Assembly: GCA_008360955.1 (NCBI GenBank)
Contig: LUCM01002257.1
Coordinates: 338,122-402,121 of the forward strand
Source of the DNA: Fasciolopsis buskii
Lineage: Eukaryota > Platyhelminthes > Trematoda > Plagiorchiida > Fasciolidae
Length of the DNA: 64,000 bases
Reading direction: 5' to 3'
Position 1 is the stretch's first letter; every line of letters begins with the position of its first letter. The translations under genes were made by a program, and so were the position numbers. The notes under the pieces are model-generated. The model was not told the origin of the DNA. It saw nothing but the letters and a program-made list of their open reading frames with translations, and did no database searches. Below are positions 49,501-59,914 of this stretch, piece after piece.

Positions 49501-50615
49501 CACGCGTATTCTGCTACATTTGAATTTTCATAATAATCTGGGCTAGTTACCCTTCTTTCATTTCGTTCATCTGTTCGGCCAGTATAAAATAAGACTTGCG
49601 TATTTTTACATAGAGTTGTTGCAAATGTCGTCAAAGTCCCTTCGGCATACGTTTGTAGGTGGATCTCTAGAGATTCCGGCTCAATAGCACAATTTTTCTC
49701 AGGTACCAAATCTGCATACAGATGGTCATTTGCTGTACCTCCATGGCCTACAACAGAATAAAGAGCTGCATATACAGCCTCTCTAAATCACGTCGCGTTT
49801 TTTTTATTGTTGCACTCTGGCTTTATACAAGTTTGTCACAGTGAGTCTAACATCTTTAGTTTTGAGAAAACACAAGTTGGCGAACAAGCTCGTTTTATTG
49901 CTGAAAGGTGAGTATACCGCTTGCATATGCTTGGTGGATCAATAGAATGGGAGACACAGTAGGATATTTTCATCGAAAACACTGGCGAATAAGCATCATA
50001 ATTTTAGCAGTAGATGTCAGAAATTTGCTGCAAACTATGAAATAAGAGACTGAAAACTCCTAAATCAAAAGGCATGTAAGATCCAAATGATGGTTACCCC
50101 AAACCTTTGAAAGCGAAACGAAAGAAGGAATAGATATCTGTGGTTAAAAATCAGAGAAACGAAGCAGGGTTTCGAATAGAAGCATTTCAATGACCGCAAC
50201 GGCTAGCCATATTATCCAATTTGACCCTAAATCCAGTGAATATCTACCTAACAGTTTAACTCTTTTTAAATGTCCAAGTTCGCCCGTTTGGGTCCTTATT
50301 TAATGTTCGATATCAAGATCTGTATAGGTCGGCCCATTTTTAGCTACAAACTTTCTCAGATAAAACTGTGCAGCTTAGGCATGCAGAAAAACTCCAAGTA
50401 ACCTTAAGGTGTGCGAAAACCTATAAGAAATAGACTCAGCATTTCACCGGTACAGTATCACGCCTCGTTATTGTTGACATCGATTTGCCACCTAATATAC
50501 ACTGAAGTAATAATGAGTGGACAGTTTTTGAATATCCTTTCGAAATAAAACAATGAACGCAAGCATGTAGCAGTTATTATGATAGCTGTTGAGCATTCCA
50601 TTGCCTGATGTTTAC

Positions 50616-50760
50616 CTGAACAGGAGAAAAGTTTAGCGTCTGCCTGACTCATTAGTCCTTGGTTAACGAGAACAGGAACAACCTCGGCAAATAGCTGTTG
50701 TAGAGCGTTTTGGGCAGCATACCAACTCGCTTTGGATTTTCTCACAAAATCTTGATCCAT
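50616..50760 (-). CDS. NWD-like exon 5: helical linker
   Basis: Phase 0 at the acceptor (CACTTACAG before ATGGATCAAG) and phase 1 at the donor (TTCAG/GTAAAC). Encodes MDQDFVRKSKASWYAAQN, then ALQQLFAEVVPVLVNQG and DAKLFSCS. Spliced to exon 6 it gives AKLFSCSVTEHEI, which matches the family pattern ...K.(Y/F)..SVTE.EI and is the main support for this join. The ATG here is internal. Confidence 0.87.
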
Positions 50761-53700
50761 CTGTAAGTGAGTGAAAGGATATAAAAATATTTTCGGGGAA
50801 ATTTGTAAGAATTGAGACTTTCACGCAGATTTCTCGTCTGGTTCGACATTTTCTTAAACGCCTCAGTAACAACCTCATTGGTTTCGCGGCCAGCTCATTG
50901 GTTTGTGTTTATTTTGTGAATGTTAGACAGAAATCCTTGAACCGTCTGTATGTATGCATTTTGGTCTACACTGTTTTGCTTACCTTAATAGCGCCAAACT
51001 CATCCATGTGCCCTCGTTAGTATATCCAATATATCAAGGTCTTCCTCATCCGTTCTTTATAGGGTTTAACGCTCTTGACCTTCCCAAAAAACTGTGTTTC
51101 AAGCTGTTCAACATTTACCAACAAACTATTTGGTCCCACCGGTACCTTAATTTTCAACCTTTTTGTTTTATTTTTTTACATTTTTATTCTACTGTATTGC
51201 GTTATTCGTGAGATTTCATCTTATTTTAAAGACAAATACAAATCCTGACACCAGTCGGACCTACCGAGCTATTTTAGGTTACATTTATCAGTTATTTCCA
51301 CAGTATTATCTATTTAACCAGTAACGAACGGGAAAAGAGCAATTCTACTTCATACATCTTGCGGCAGAAAGTAAAAAACTTGACAAACCAAAAATATGCA
51401 TTGCGACCTCAAAAATTTGGCCTGCTCTTCGTCAGCTGAAAAAGTACGCCCTTCTTCATGTTCGTTGTTATCGTAGGCCTTCTCGTTCATTTCTGTTCCG
51501 TCGTACTTTCCATGGCTTGTTTCACTGACTTGACACACCCAAATCCACCGCCGTTCAAGTCTTCTTTCTCTAAATTTATTGTATAGCACTAAACTCAACG
51601 TCCACATAAACAAAACCAAGCCAACCAAATTTCGTTAAATGTCTCGTTCGAAGTCTTACTGTGATATAATATTTATTGTAGTTTGCTTTTTACAAACTGA
51701 TTTCTGGATTACGTAAACGAGTACTCTTAAGACGGCTCGATGAGCACACCCGTTGCAGTGATGCAACATAGTGCAAATTCTCTAGTTTTCACGCCTTGGT
51801 AGATAACAGTAAGTCAAAATTGCAAAGGCCGTGTACCTACGGTTCTTAATGCTACAACCTATTGGACAATGAGCGCTGAAAAATCCGCCGAAACAACAGA
51901 AATTTGAGTGTGGAACGCAGCGAAACGTCACAAACTAATTCACGCTACTGACTATTTGCGAGTAGCTGAACGGCACAGACACATGAGACCAACCGAGGAT
52001 GTCTTCGGTGTCAACAGCAGCAATCAACCAACAAAACGATGCACAGAACATGTTTTAAACGCCCCTATTACCTTCGATATTATGATTCCATTCAGCGAAT
52101 TCCCTTAGTAGGTTACGTCCGCCAGTAAGTACTTATTCCTTTGAGTATATGGTAATCCAACTTGTAGTTATCATTTCACAGTCGACTTAAGTCCACATTA
52201 GTTTTGATCGTCTTCGCTCTTTATCAAAATTTTTTCAACGCACAAAAATTACTACAGCCGGCAAACTGATGTTCATAAAGATGCGGCTAATAGATAGAAA
52301 ATGAGAATAATGTCAGCCTTTTCCAAAACATGGTTTTGACTGTACTCCACTCGGTGGCATTCTTATTATTTTGTTGTTCACCTTACTGCTTTCATCGGCA
52401 CCATCGTTACTGTTTCCGAATTCTTTTTGAAGAATAATACAAACAATCTGTTGTCCTTATTTCCGTCATCACTCAACAAGCTGCGCCTCCTGTGACTGTA
52501 ATTGATCACATTCAGCCCGGCAGCACCGCAACGGAGAAAACACGTATCGTGTGTTCACAAAAGCTGAGCATGGCTGGAAACGGCTGCTGAAAGTCCACTA
52601 AAGAGAACCATGCCTGTTAGTCAGGAAAGCCGGCGGTGTGCTCATGCCTTGTACACAAGTGGTGAGTTTCAGCTTACAAACTGACTAAAACTAAGACAAT
52701 CGTTTCGACCTTCACATGGCTCGATCAAATCAACTGCACAGATCTTAAACAGCGAGCATTCTTGCCCCATATCAAAAATGTTTTATTAAAATCTCAAGAC
52801 ATAATCCGCCATAGTCCACACGTTATTACCAATGTAGAACAAGCCATGAGACAAATTTCCGCCGAAGTTTCTGACGTTATCATTTCCAGAGATCTCTCAT
52901 GATCTAATTGGGTCACAAACACCCCACATAACGCCAAGAAGCTGAGCATTTATTCTATCCGTCCGAAAGTATTATCAACTTAATTTATCCTTCTCCATTT
53001 TTCTATTAAAACCTCAGTCATTATCGAAGGCCTCGAAAGGCAGAATAAGATTTCCTCCCAATAGACTGGCTAATTCACTTCATCTCCTTCCTAGTAGACG
53101 TTAATAGATGAACTTATACCTCCGCTATTTGCTCCCCACAAAGGCACAACTACAAGTGCAACAACCTAACATGTAACTTCCAGCATCCTATCTTAAACAA
53201 CGATGCAAATGTTATTGCTGGAATCTAGGAAACTAACCTTTTTGTCCGCCTTGTTGCTTTTTGTATGTTGTGTCCACCTGTACTCAGATGCATTTATTAT
53301 GGAATAGCGACTAATTAGTTATTCAATATCCATCCTACCACGCCAAATTAAAGCGATCTTTCGTTTTGATTTTATATCACAATCAACTGACTTTGAGTTC
53401 AATGCGCTTTAGCAAAACAAGAAAAGACAATGCATAGCAAATGTAACCAGAGTTAAAGACGACTCGACGACTGCGGAACAACACCAAAATCATGATAAAC
53501 AGTGTAACAGGGTTCACTAACAAACGAAAAAACTGTGGATCAGTTATCGTTGATGTTCACGCTAGATTCTGAACAGTGATATCGATGAAACTACTGACTG
53601 TTGTTACACTATCCTGTAAATTGTTCTAGGAAGAGAGCCCGCGTCGACTGAGCAAAGGGTCAGTGGTTGCAGGATCCCAGCCGGAAATATTTCCTTTCGA

Positions 53701-54778
53701 AATCCATGATGTTGTCCACCTAAACAATAAGTGGCCGCTTCATAACATCAGAACTTCCCACTCTCTAAATGGCCCGCGATCAACAGTTCAGATCAATTTA
53801 TTTATACTCTGAGGGGACGCTAGTTTGTCTAACTTTGCCCTTGAGTCTGATACAACTGTCTCATCGATTATCGGTGGTTGCCCGATGACCCCTCATCAAT
53901 ACAAGGGCGTGGATCTAATCCAGCCGTGTCAGACAGCCAGGAAGTACGGGCGGTAAAACCAGATTGAGACCAGGCTAACTCAATGTCAACCAGCTGCCAG
54001 CTGCCACAGTGGCACGACTGGGAGGTAAGAGAGCAGCTGTGCAAGCTGAAGAGGAAACATCGTGAGTTGGGCCAATCAATCAGGATGGGCGGTCCGGATT
54101 CGGCAACAAAACAACGTGAACCAAACCAGGTGGAGCACATCAAACGAAATCCACCAATCAAAGTCTGACATGAGCAATTGAAGAAGTAATGGCCACCATA
54201 CATGACTAAATATGCAAGAAATGTGCGATCTTTCATTTAATATGAAAAGTGTTTGCTGGTCCAGCTTGTTTGATCCCGCTTGAGCTGGTGTGGACGGACG
54301 ACAACCGGACAACAGAAGTCGCAGCAGTAAATGCTCGTTACTGGAAACATACAGCTTGTGCTTAGTTGTTTCTCAGTTGATTTTGCACAACTATATTGCT
54401 CCAAAGAATTGTTCAAAGAACTGTCACTAATAACTCTTACCAATTGTCATAATTTTCCATCCAAAAAGACAACCAGGAAGGAGACATGAACTCGAATGTC
54501 ACCACAATGACGCCAAATGTGAATTACTAATATGAAACATCGTGGAAGCTGCAGATAACACATGCCGGTCGGAACTTACCAAATGAATGATGAAATTCTA
54601 GTGTTTATGAAAGTCCATTGATGGTAGTTTTACTGCCTAACCAATTGCTTAGAACCAATCTTAAAAACAATGCACCGAAAAACAGACACAATACGATAAG
54701 CCTGTTACATTAGTAATATGCTAACACAAACACTAGTAACGGCGATAATAAACGCAATGGCAGATTGAGAAAACTTAC
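50761..54778 (-). other. Intron 4 (4.0 kb)
   Basis: No coding exon supported. A locally GC-richer, CAG-like stretch at about 53.85-54.32 kb stands out from the surrounding AT-rich DNA and keeps open frames of 61 to 122 codons on both strands with no recognisable family; it may be an unclassified repeat. The rest is featureless AT-rich sequence. Confidence 0.7.
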
Positions 54779-54982
54779 AATCTGATGTGATTCGGCAATC
54801 GGTCTCAGTTGATAGACTGGCAAAGTGTTGTTCATTTCACGAACGTACCAATCGTCCAGTGCTTTTACACATTCAGCTGGTTCGCCATAAAATTGTTTTG
54901 CTCCTTCTAACAGAAGTTCCCGGTGCTCCATACTGATAGTGAACGGTATCTCGAATTCAGCATATCGTTGACCCAGTACAGT
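54779..54982 (-). CDS. NWD-like exon 4: end of the DUF4062-like module
   Basis: Sixty-eight codons in phase 0 on both sides, TVLGQRYAEFEIP through LRPIAESHQI. It includes the helical segment ECVKALDDWYVREMNNTLP, matching the family's W(Y).RD.N..P..Y.L.PI pattern. The donor ATT/GTAAGT is strong. Confidence 0.9.
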
Positions 54983-55034
54983 CTAGAGCAAGTATGAACA
55001 ATGGTGTTAGAGCTTAAAAAATTGGTGAAATTAC
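54983..55034 (-). other. 52-bp intron
   Basis: GTAATTTCACC at the 5' end and TTGCTCTAG at the 3' end; phase 0. Removal joins GPPFI to TVLGQRYAEFEIP, giving the expected family strand GP.F(I/V)..LG.RY. Confidence 0.85.
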
Positions 55035-55151
55035 TATGAATGGAGGCCCTACTGAGACGGCTTTACAGTGTTCCACCTCGTCGTAGCAGATTTGCGGCCC
55101 TAAGTGATCCAACTGACTGTCGTTTGGAACACCCCAACGCATATCGATAGC
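55035..55151 (-). CDS. NWD-like exon 3: DUF4062-like (IDMRWGV motif)
   Basis: Thirty-nine codons in phase 0 on both sides. The start AIDMRWGVPNDSQLDHLG matches the family signature (V)VDMRWGVRDE. ICYDEVEHCKAVS and VGPPFI follow, corresponding to the C.EEI..C...S.GP.F segment. Acceptor TTCTTCACAG; donor ATA/GTAATT. Confidence 0.92.
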
Positions 55152-55899
55152 CTGTGAAGAAAGCAAGATACAGCAAGTAATCCAGTTGCTGAAATGATCT
55201 CAATTAAAAGCTGCGTGCATTAAACGGCATGGTTCATAGTGCTGTCGGGTCATTTACTAACCGCTCATCAATGGTCGTTCGGGTACTGCAGTAAAAAGTA
55301 TATTCAACATACTAATGCCCTAAACCCCATCTTTCTACTTCTAAGCACGGTTATAGATCCCTAATTTTCTGAATCCGCTATGGTTTCCCTGCATTCGTTC
55401 AAGTTGCAATTCTGAATAGATCCATTGATCTAAATTCATACCATCGATTTTCTACTTATAGTTAAAAACAAAGTATGAACTGAGCCTCGTTAGTTACTCT
55501 AGTTTGTTTCGAATTAACTCGACCAATCCAATTAAATCTTTGCTTTTTACTATTCGGAAAAATCCGGAGCAAAACTGACATTTTTTCTCGCTCGTCTGGA
55601 TCCTTGGAGGCATAAAAAATTGTGCATGATATTCATGGTGACACATTTAGATATTGTAAAATCCCAGTTTTAAACACAGTTTGAAAGTCCTTGAAGACGT
55701 TATGTTAACACTAAGCTCATCCACGTGTCCGATTGAAAATCACTCGTAAAGCCAAAGGACAACTAAGGAAATTTGTTGAAAAGGAACCTATTTGCGCGAT
55801 ACAGTGACCACTCGATCAGCATATGAAAAGCAACACTTCAGACAAATGGCGGAACACTCCATAAGAAAGTCATTAAATTTTAGCGATATATATTACTCA

Positions 55900-56200
55900 C
55901 ATGAAATAATCCACCATGTGATATCATCGCTCAACTCACCATTAAGAAACCATGGAAGCACTGTACAGCTGTTTCATCCTTGTTAGGAATCATCAGCAGT
56001 GCATATCCACCGCGCCCGAACTGGGACGCGAACCCGGGACGAACGATTCTGAGTCGAACGCCTTAGCCATTACGCTACCGGGCAGGCTCTGAACGGTTTG
56101 TTGAACTTCACCACATGATGTTGCACCTACCCGTCACTGATTTGCACGGTTACTGTCCGTTAGCTCACAGCGATCGACCCCTACTGATAGATGACTTCTC
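55900..56200 (-). repeat. SINE copy 4 with 5' extension
   Basis: The reverse complement matches the 36,203-36,500 unit along its length: body, GGATATGCACTG, B box GGGTTCGCGTCCC, A-box head, and the extension ending at AGAAGTCAT near 56,200. Confidence 0.85.
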
Positions 56201-56336
56201 TGCAGGTAGCCTAAGTACGACGAAGGCTTTGGATATGACCTGCGTTTGCCAAATCTGCCAAGCTGTGGAATTCAGTAATTGGCAAGGCTTCATAATTGAG
56301 GGACACTTGCACATATAAAATAGGCGCTCTTGAAAT

Positions 56337-56408
56337 GGCCGGCGGCGGTCAAGCGGATAAGGTCGCAGCGTTTGAACATGAAGGTCGCGGGTTCAAATTC
56401 TAACACAT
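56337..56408 (+). repeat. tRNA-like segment next to SINE copy 5
   Basis: GCCGG and CCGGC at its ends could pair as an acceptor-like stem; GGTCAAGCGGATAAGG resembles an A box and GGGTTCAAATTCT a B box. The anticodon arm does not form properly, so a tRNA pseudogene or a second SINE family is more likely than a functional tRNA. Confidence 0.4.
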
Positions 56409-56627
56409 CCGGCCGTTAGCGCATTGGCTAAGGCGTTCGACTCAGAATCGTTCGTCCCGGGTTCGCGTCCCAGTTCGGGCGCGGTGGATATGCACTGCTC
56501 ATGATTCCTAACAAGGATGAAACAGCTGTACAGTGCTTCCATGGTTTCTTAATGGTGAGTTGAGCGATGATATCACATGGTAAATTATTTCATGTAAACA
56601 TTCAATCTCCTACTACTAAAATATATT
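56409..56627 (+). repeat. SINE copy 5
   Basis: A GCCGTTAGCGCATTGGCTAA head, B box GGGTTCGCGTCCC, the same body as copy 3, and an end CTACTACTAAAATATATTA. It is in the opposite orientation to copy 4, about 200 bp away. Confidence 0.85.
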
Positions 56628-58013
56628 ACTTAGATTATATATATAAACGTAGCAAGAGGAACCAGGTTTTGTATAAAATAGAAAGTTCACTTACGCATTA
56701 AGCACTCAAAAGTCAGCACCATGAGATGGTTTTTTACACAAGAAAGCTACCGTAGACGTTAATCCAGACTACTATCCGACTGCCTGGTACGCAACCTTGA
56801 AGTAGGGGGCTTACTTAACACCGGATTTTCACTGACGCCCTCGCATCTGAGAGCCGTGGCCCCGGTAAGTCAACGGTAAAGCATATGCTAGACAAGCGGA
56901 AATTCACCATCTAGTGACATCGACTTTTGGAAGTACAGTGCATAGGTGGGCACCAAATACATTTACACATAGAAACATTAATATGTATGTGTACGAACAG
57001 ATAGTTTTTCCACATAGTTACTTCCGATCGCACCGGAAGTGGAGAGCAGTTAGTTGCCTCACAACTTCTTGCTCTGACTGACCTATTAAGAGCTCATGTA
57101 ACGCACTACTCTATGCCAAAAGATGACTGAACTAACAGTCAAAGTACAGACAGCGCTGGAGACCGTGCAGGAAGCATCCTGCATTGAACTAATAAGCGAT
57201 CACTTGCTTTCCAATGCAAACAGTCACTTCCTCACCGGTAATGAATAAACAAAGGAGGTGAACGATTCGCGTAAACAGTAAAAATGAATAATCAGCCGAC
57301 AGTAAACAACTACCAACCAAGTTCCATTTCTATCGGCAAACTTGAACTGAAGTGTTTAAAATAGCAGGGGGGAAAATGGAAAGCAGTCAAGACTAGCAGC
57401 TGTTATAAGTGCGAAAATAATCATTTAGCCCATTAATGATCACCATCAATAAGCGGACAGTTAAACGTCGATGCAACAAGTATTGTGTGAAACAGTAGAT
57501 TATCATTGGGATGAGCTCTGTTAATAAGTATTCACAACGCTCATCCGCTGGGAGCTGGAGTAAGCTAAATAATGAGCAAACCATATAGCTTTGAGTCTAC
57601 GACATTCAACTCGTCACCATTTGTCCAGTACTTCACAACGATGGGTATAGACTATTGGATTTTTTCCACGAAAATGAGACAAATGTATGGTTAATGTTCT
57701 CGTGATTTACACTCGCGAGTCCGTGACAAAACCTACAAAAATATTGACCGTTGGGGCGTTCGGCATGAAATACATTGGGGAAGCATAAAAATTCTCGATT
57801 AATTCTGAAGATACAAAACGCTCTGTGTTAAGTCCATCGGTATTTCTGATTAATCAGGATTTTATATGACATTCAAAAGCCTGGTTCCAGGGTTCTTGCA
57901 CTTTAACAAGTAATCGCTGCAAGCCGATTTCACTGAACTTGATCGTAATCCCAATCGTACATCCATCGAACAAAGCGACCTATTCACGACGCGATAACAG
58001 ATGTCATCTGTAC

Positions 58014-58102
58014 CTGAAATTCATACCCATACTTTTCTCGACAATGAACTTTCAACTTCGGATATGCTTGCTTCATTAAAATGTTCCGCTCTATTGCCAA
58101 AT
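58014..58102 (-). CDS. NWD-like exon 2: DUF4062-like core
   Basis: Encodes LAIERNILMKQAYPKL and HCREKYGYEFQ, matching the conserved pattern ..ERN.L...YPKL...C.E..G.EFQ that follows FISSTF in the family. It is separated from exon 1 by only 43 bp. The join restores codon GAT (S-D-L-A-I-E-R). It ends CAG before GTACAG in phase 0. Confidence 0.9.
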
Positions 58103-58145
58103 CTGAAGTTAGAGGAACAGTCATTATGACATTGGTCTTTATTAC
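58103..58145 (-). other. 43-bp micro-intron
   Basis: GTAATAAAG at the 5' end and CTAACTTCAG at the 3' end. Removal joins FISSTFS to DLAIERN exactly as family conservation requires. The length is not a multiple of three, so retention would shift the frame before the NACHT domain. Introns this small are common near the 5' ends of flatworm genes. Confidence 0.88.
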
Positions 58146-58408
58146 CGGAGAACGTAGAGCTGATAAAAACGCGAATAGTTCTGTTGTTCGCGGCTGGGAG
58201 ATCGGTCAATTTTCCCAGTAGTACGGAAGTGTACATATCGGTGAACTGATTTTTATTCCTCCGAACCAGTGTTCGTGCTAGTTGCTGCCATATTTTTGGC
58301 TTGGATGATCTTCGACGCTGCATAATACTCTGAGCGATAGTGTCAAAATTCATGGTTTTGCTAAGTTTGAAGATGGCCGGATCAGAAAAGGTTGATTTCA
58401 ATGACAGT
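58146..58408 (-). CDS. NWD-like exon 1 (first visible): N-terminal segment with FISSTFS motif
   Basis: An acceptor follows a long pyrimidine tract (ending TAATTTCAG), then an open frame of 87 codons. The basic helical segment IWQQLARTLVRRNKNQF is followed by VLLGKLTDLP and RTIRVFISSTFS, the opening strand of the DUF4062-like domain found in NWD, TEP1 and related STAND proteins. The exon ends in phase 1 at TTCTCCG before GTAATAAAG. The first ATG is at 58,353 (MNFDTIAQS), but the frame is open back to the acceptor, so this may be an internal exon of a longer protein or a first coding exon after an untranslated or trans-spliced leader. Family assignment is firm; the start is not. Confidence 0.82.
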
Positions 58409-59489
58409 CTGAAATTAAGAGAAGAAAGAGAAAGATAACGAACAATCGAGTCTTGCTATCATAAAGCTGTTGTCTAATTAGAACAAAATGCCTACGCTCG
58501 TTCTCATCTAAATGGATGATTACCACCTCGCTCCATTAAATAAAAACAAACGTCTTCATGAAATGTCATTTAGATTTCCAGAATGATTGTAAGAAACTAT
58601 TTCAAGCCAGCCGATGTAGTGAATACACGTTAACCACTGCAAAAGCGACGCCCCAATCCAGTGAGCAATCACAATTTCGTCCATTGGTAAAACCTACTAC
58701 TGAAATCATTAGTGTTGCTTTGAATAGAGAAAAAATGTGAACAATCCCAAACTTTTTCTTAGCACCACACAGCTGAACTAGCCTTCGGTAACCTCATTGG
58801 ATTGAATCGTGAAGTTACGCTCATTACCAAACGTCTAACAACAGCTTACGGTAAATGACCCAACTCTCTCTTACAGGCAGCATTCTTGCCACTATGGAAT
58901 GGTACTTCCACATCAAATTTATTCCCTTACTTGGGTAACGAGCACACCCATTCACTAGCTTAAACGGTCTATTTTTATCGTTCATAACTTTAAATGCACT
59001 ACTGCGCCTTCTTCACTGATAAATTTTCTCATGGAATGAACAAAACTCGGTGCGGATGGGGAGTAAACAACTTCTCAGGTTGCGGATTGCAGCTGGTGAA
59101 TAAATTTGATAAGACGTGGTAGTTTTAAATCTACTTTAAAATCCCAGGATCACCGCTGCATATTCTTTGTCCTTCCGGTTTTCGTTGACTTTGCAAACCA
59201 GACAAAAGTCTTGCTTACAGCGCGCTCAATTTTCCGTGTCCGTGCCTGGGTGGAATGTCAGGAAAATCTGCGAGAAGCTTCCGTTCGTCGTACAGAATTC
59301 CACGGCCTGAAAAAACCATGACGCAAAGGCGATAACATAAAACTAAAACCATTTAGATACCGGGCAGATGAAGGTAACCATACAGGACAGAAAGGAAACA
59401 AAAAGCTACTTTGGTTTTCACTGCATAACTTTTGATGCTTTTGACAAGGGTTTTTTCTAGCCTTTATAAGCTGAGTTTTACAGAGAGAC

Positions 59490-59544
59490 CACGTGGCATT
59501 TGTGCCACCTGCTCTGAGCCTGTGCTATATCTCTCAGTGTCTCT
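59490..59544 (-). repeat. LINE copy D: short 3' fragment
   Basis: The segment CTCTGAGCC...TATCTCTCAG and TCTAACC matches the equivalent positions of copies A (10,850-10,880) and C (60,050-60,080). Only the 3' UTR piece remains. Confidence 0.45.
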
Positions 59545-59654
59545 AACCAGGTGGTTGGCAAGGGCTAATCCGTGGCAAAGCTGATATATATATATATCCA
59601 TATATATATATATATAAGCTTTGCCATGGATTAGCCCTTGCCAACCATCTGGTT
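59545..59654. repeat. 38-bp-arm palindrome with AT loop
   Basis: Arms 59,545-59,582 and 59,617-59,654 are reverse complements with two differences, each a G/A change that would still pair as G-U in RNA. The 34-bp spacer is an alternating TA tract that is itself self-complementary, so one 110-nt hairpin can form. Confidence 0.92.
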
Positions 59655-59828
59655 ATATAAATCCGATTCCGGTGGGACATACCAATTCGGAGTGTACAAG
59701 TAGAAGGATGCTTGGGCAAGGGAGTACCGGGTACGCATACCTGGCGAGCGACAATAACCACGAAACCTGTTGTGTGCTCCCGGACAAATTTTGCTCACCC
59801 ATTCAGATACTACTTGCAATTTATGTAC

Positions 59829-59846
59829 ATACATATATATATATAT
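59829..59846. repeat. TA microsatellite
   Basis: Short TA/CATA run near the LINE fragments. Confidence 0.8.
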
Positions 59847-59914
59847 GCTTGAAAACAAGCAGGATCTCAAAGCAACAACAAATAAACGGAATTAAGCAGA
59901 AAGTGGATGAGAAA

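Larger units (their letters stand above)
43395..50615 (-). other. Intron 5 (7.2 kb) with LINE remnant
   Basis: Contains a plus-strand reverse-transcriptase pseudogene at 45.4-46.5 kb (listed separately). Also present are a 70-codon plus-strand open frame at 45,080-45,292 followed by a TGATGATG-type tail, and open minus-strand frames at 46,870-47,184 and 44,801-45,139 without recognisable similarity. A frame-preserving candidate cassette exon lies at 49,610-49,747. Nothing is seen in 47.9-49.4 kb. Confidence 0.7.
55152..58013 (-). other. Intron 2 (2.9 kb) with SINE cluster
   Basis: Holds two SINE copies in opposite orientation and a tRNA-like segment (listed separately) between 55.9 and 56.6 kb. 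The remainder (56.6-58.0 kb and 55.15-55.9 kb) shows nothing recognisable apart from a short TA run near 56.64 kb. Confidence 0.8.
5582..58408 (-). other. NWD2-like: Gene span: NACHT and WD-repeat protein (NWD1/NWD2 family), 17 exons plus one tentative
   Basis: The exons listed separately join in consistent phase to about 2,220 residues, or 2,256 with the tentative last exon; vertebrate NWD2 is about 1,740. Numbering starts at the first codon visible in exon 1. Order: DUF4062-like module (about 75-225), helical linker (225-440), NACHT NTPase with P-loop GRSGSGKT (about 446-453) and Walker B LIFLDAIDQL (about 598-607), winged-helix/linker (733-997), degenerate beta-propeller region (998-2180), acidic tail. 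Family members are STAND-type NTPases, generally cytosolic switches or scaffolds; the partner of this one cannot be read from sequence. NWD1 versus NWD2 is not settled. The gene covers about 51 kb because large introns hold LINE, SINE and LTR debris. The promoter and poly(A) site were not identified. Confidence 0.85.
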
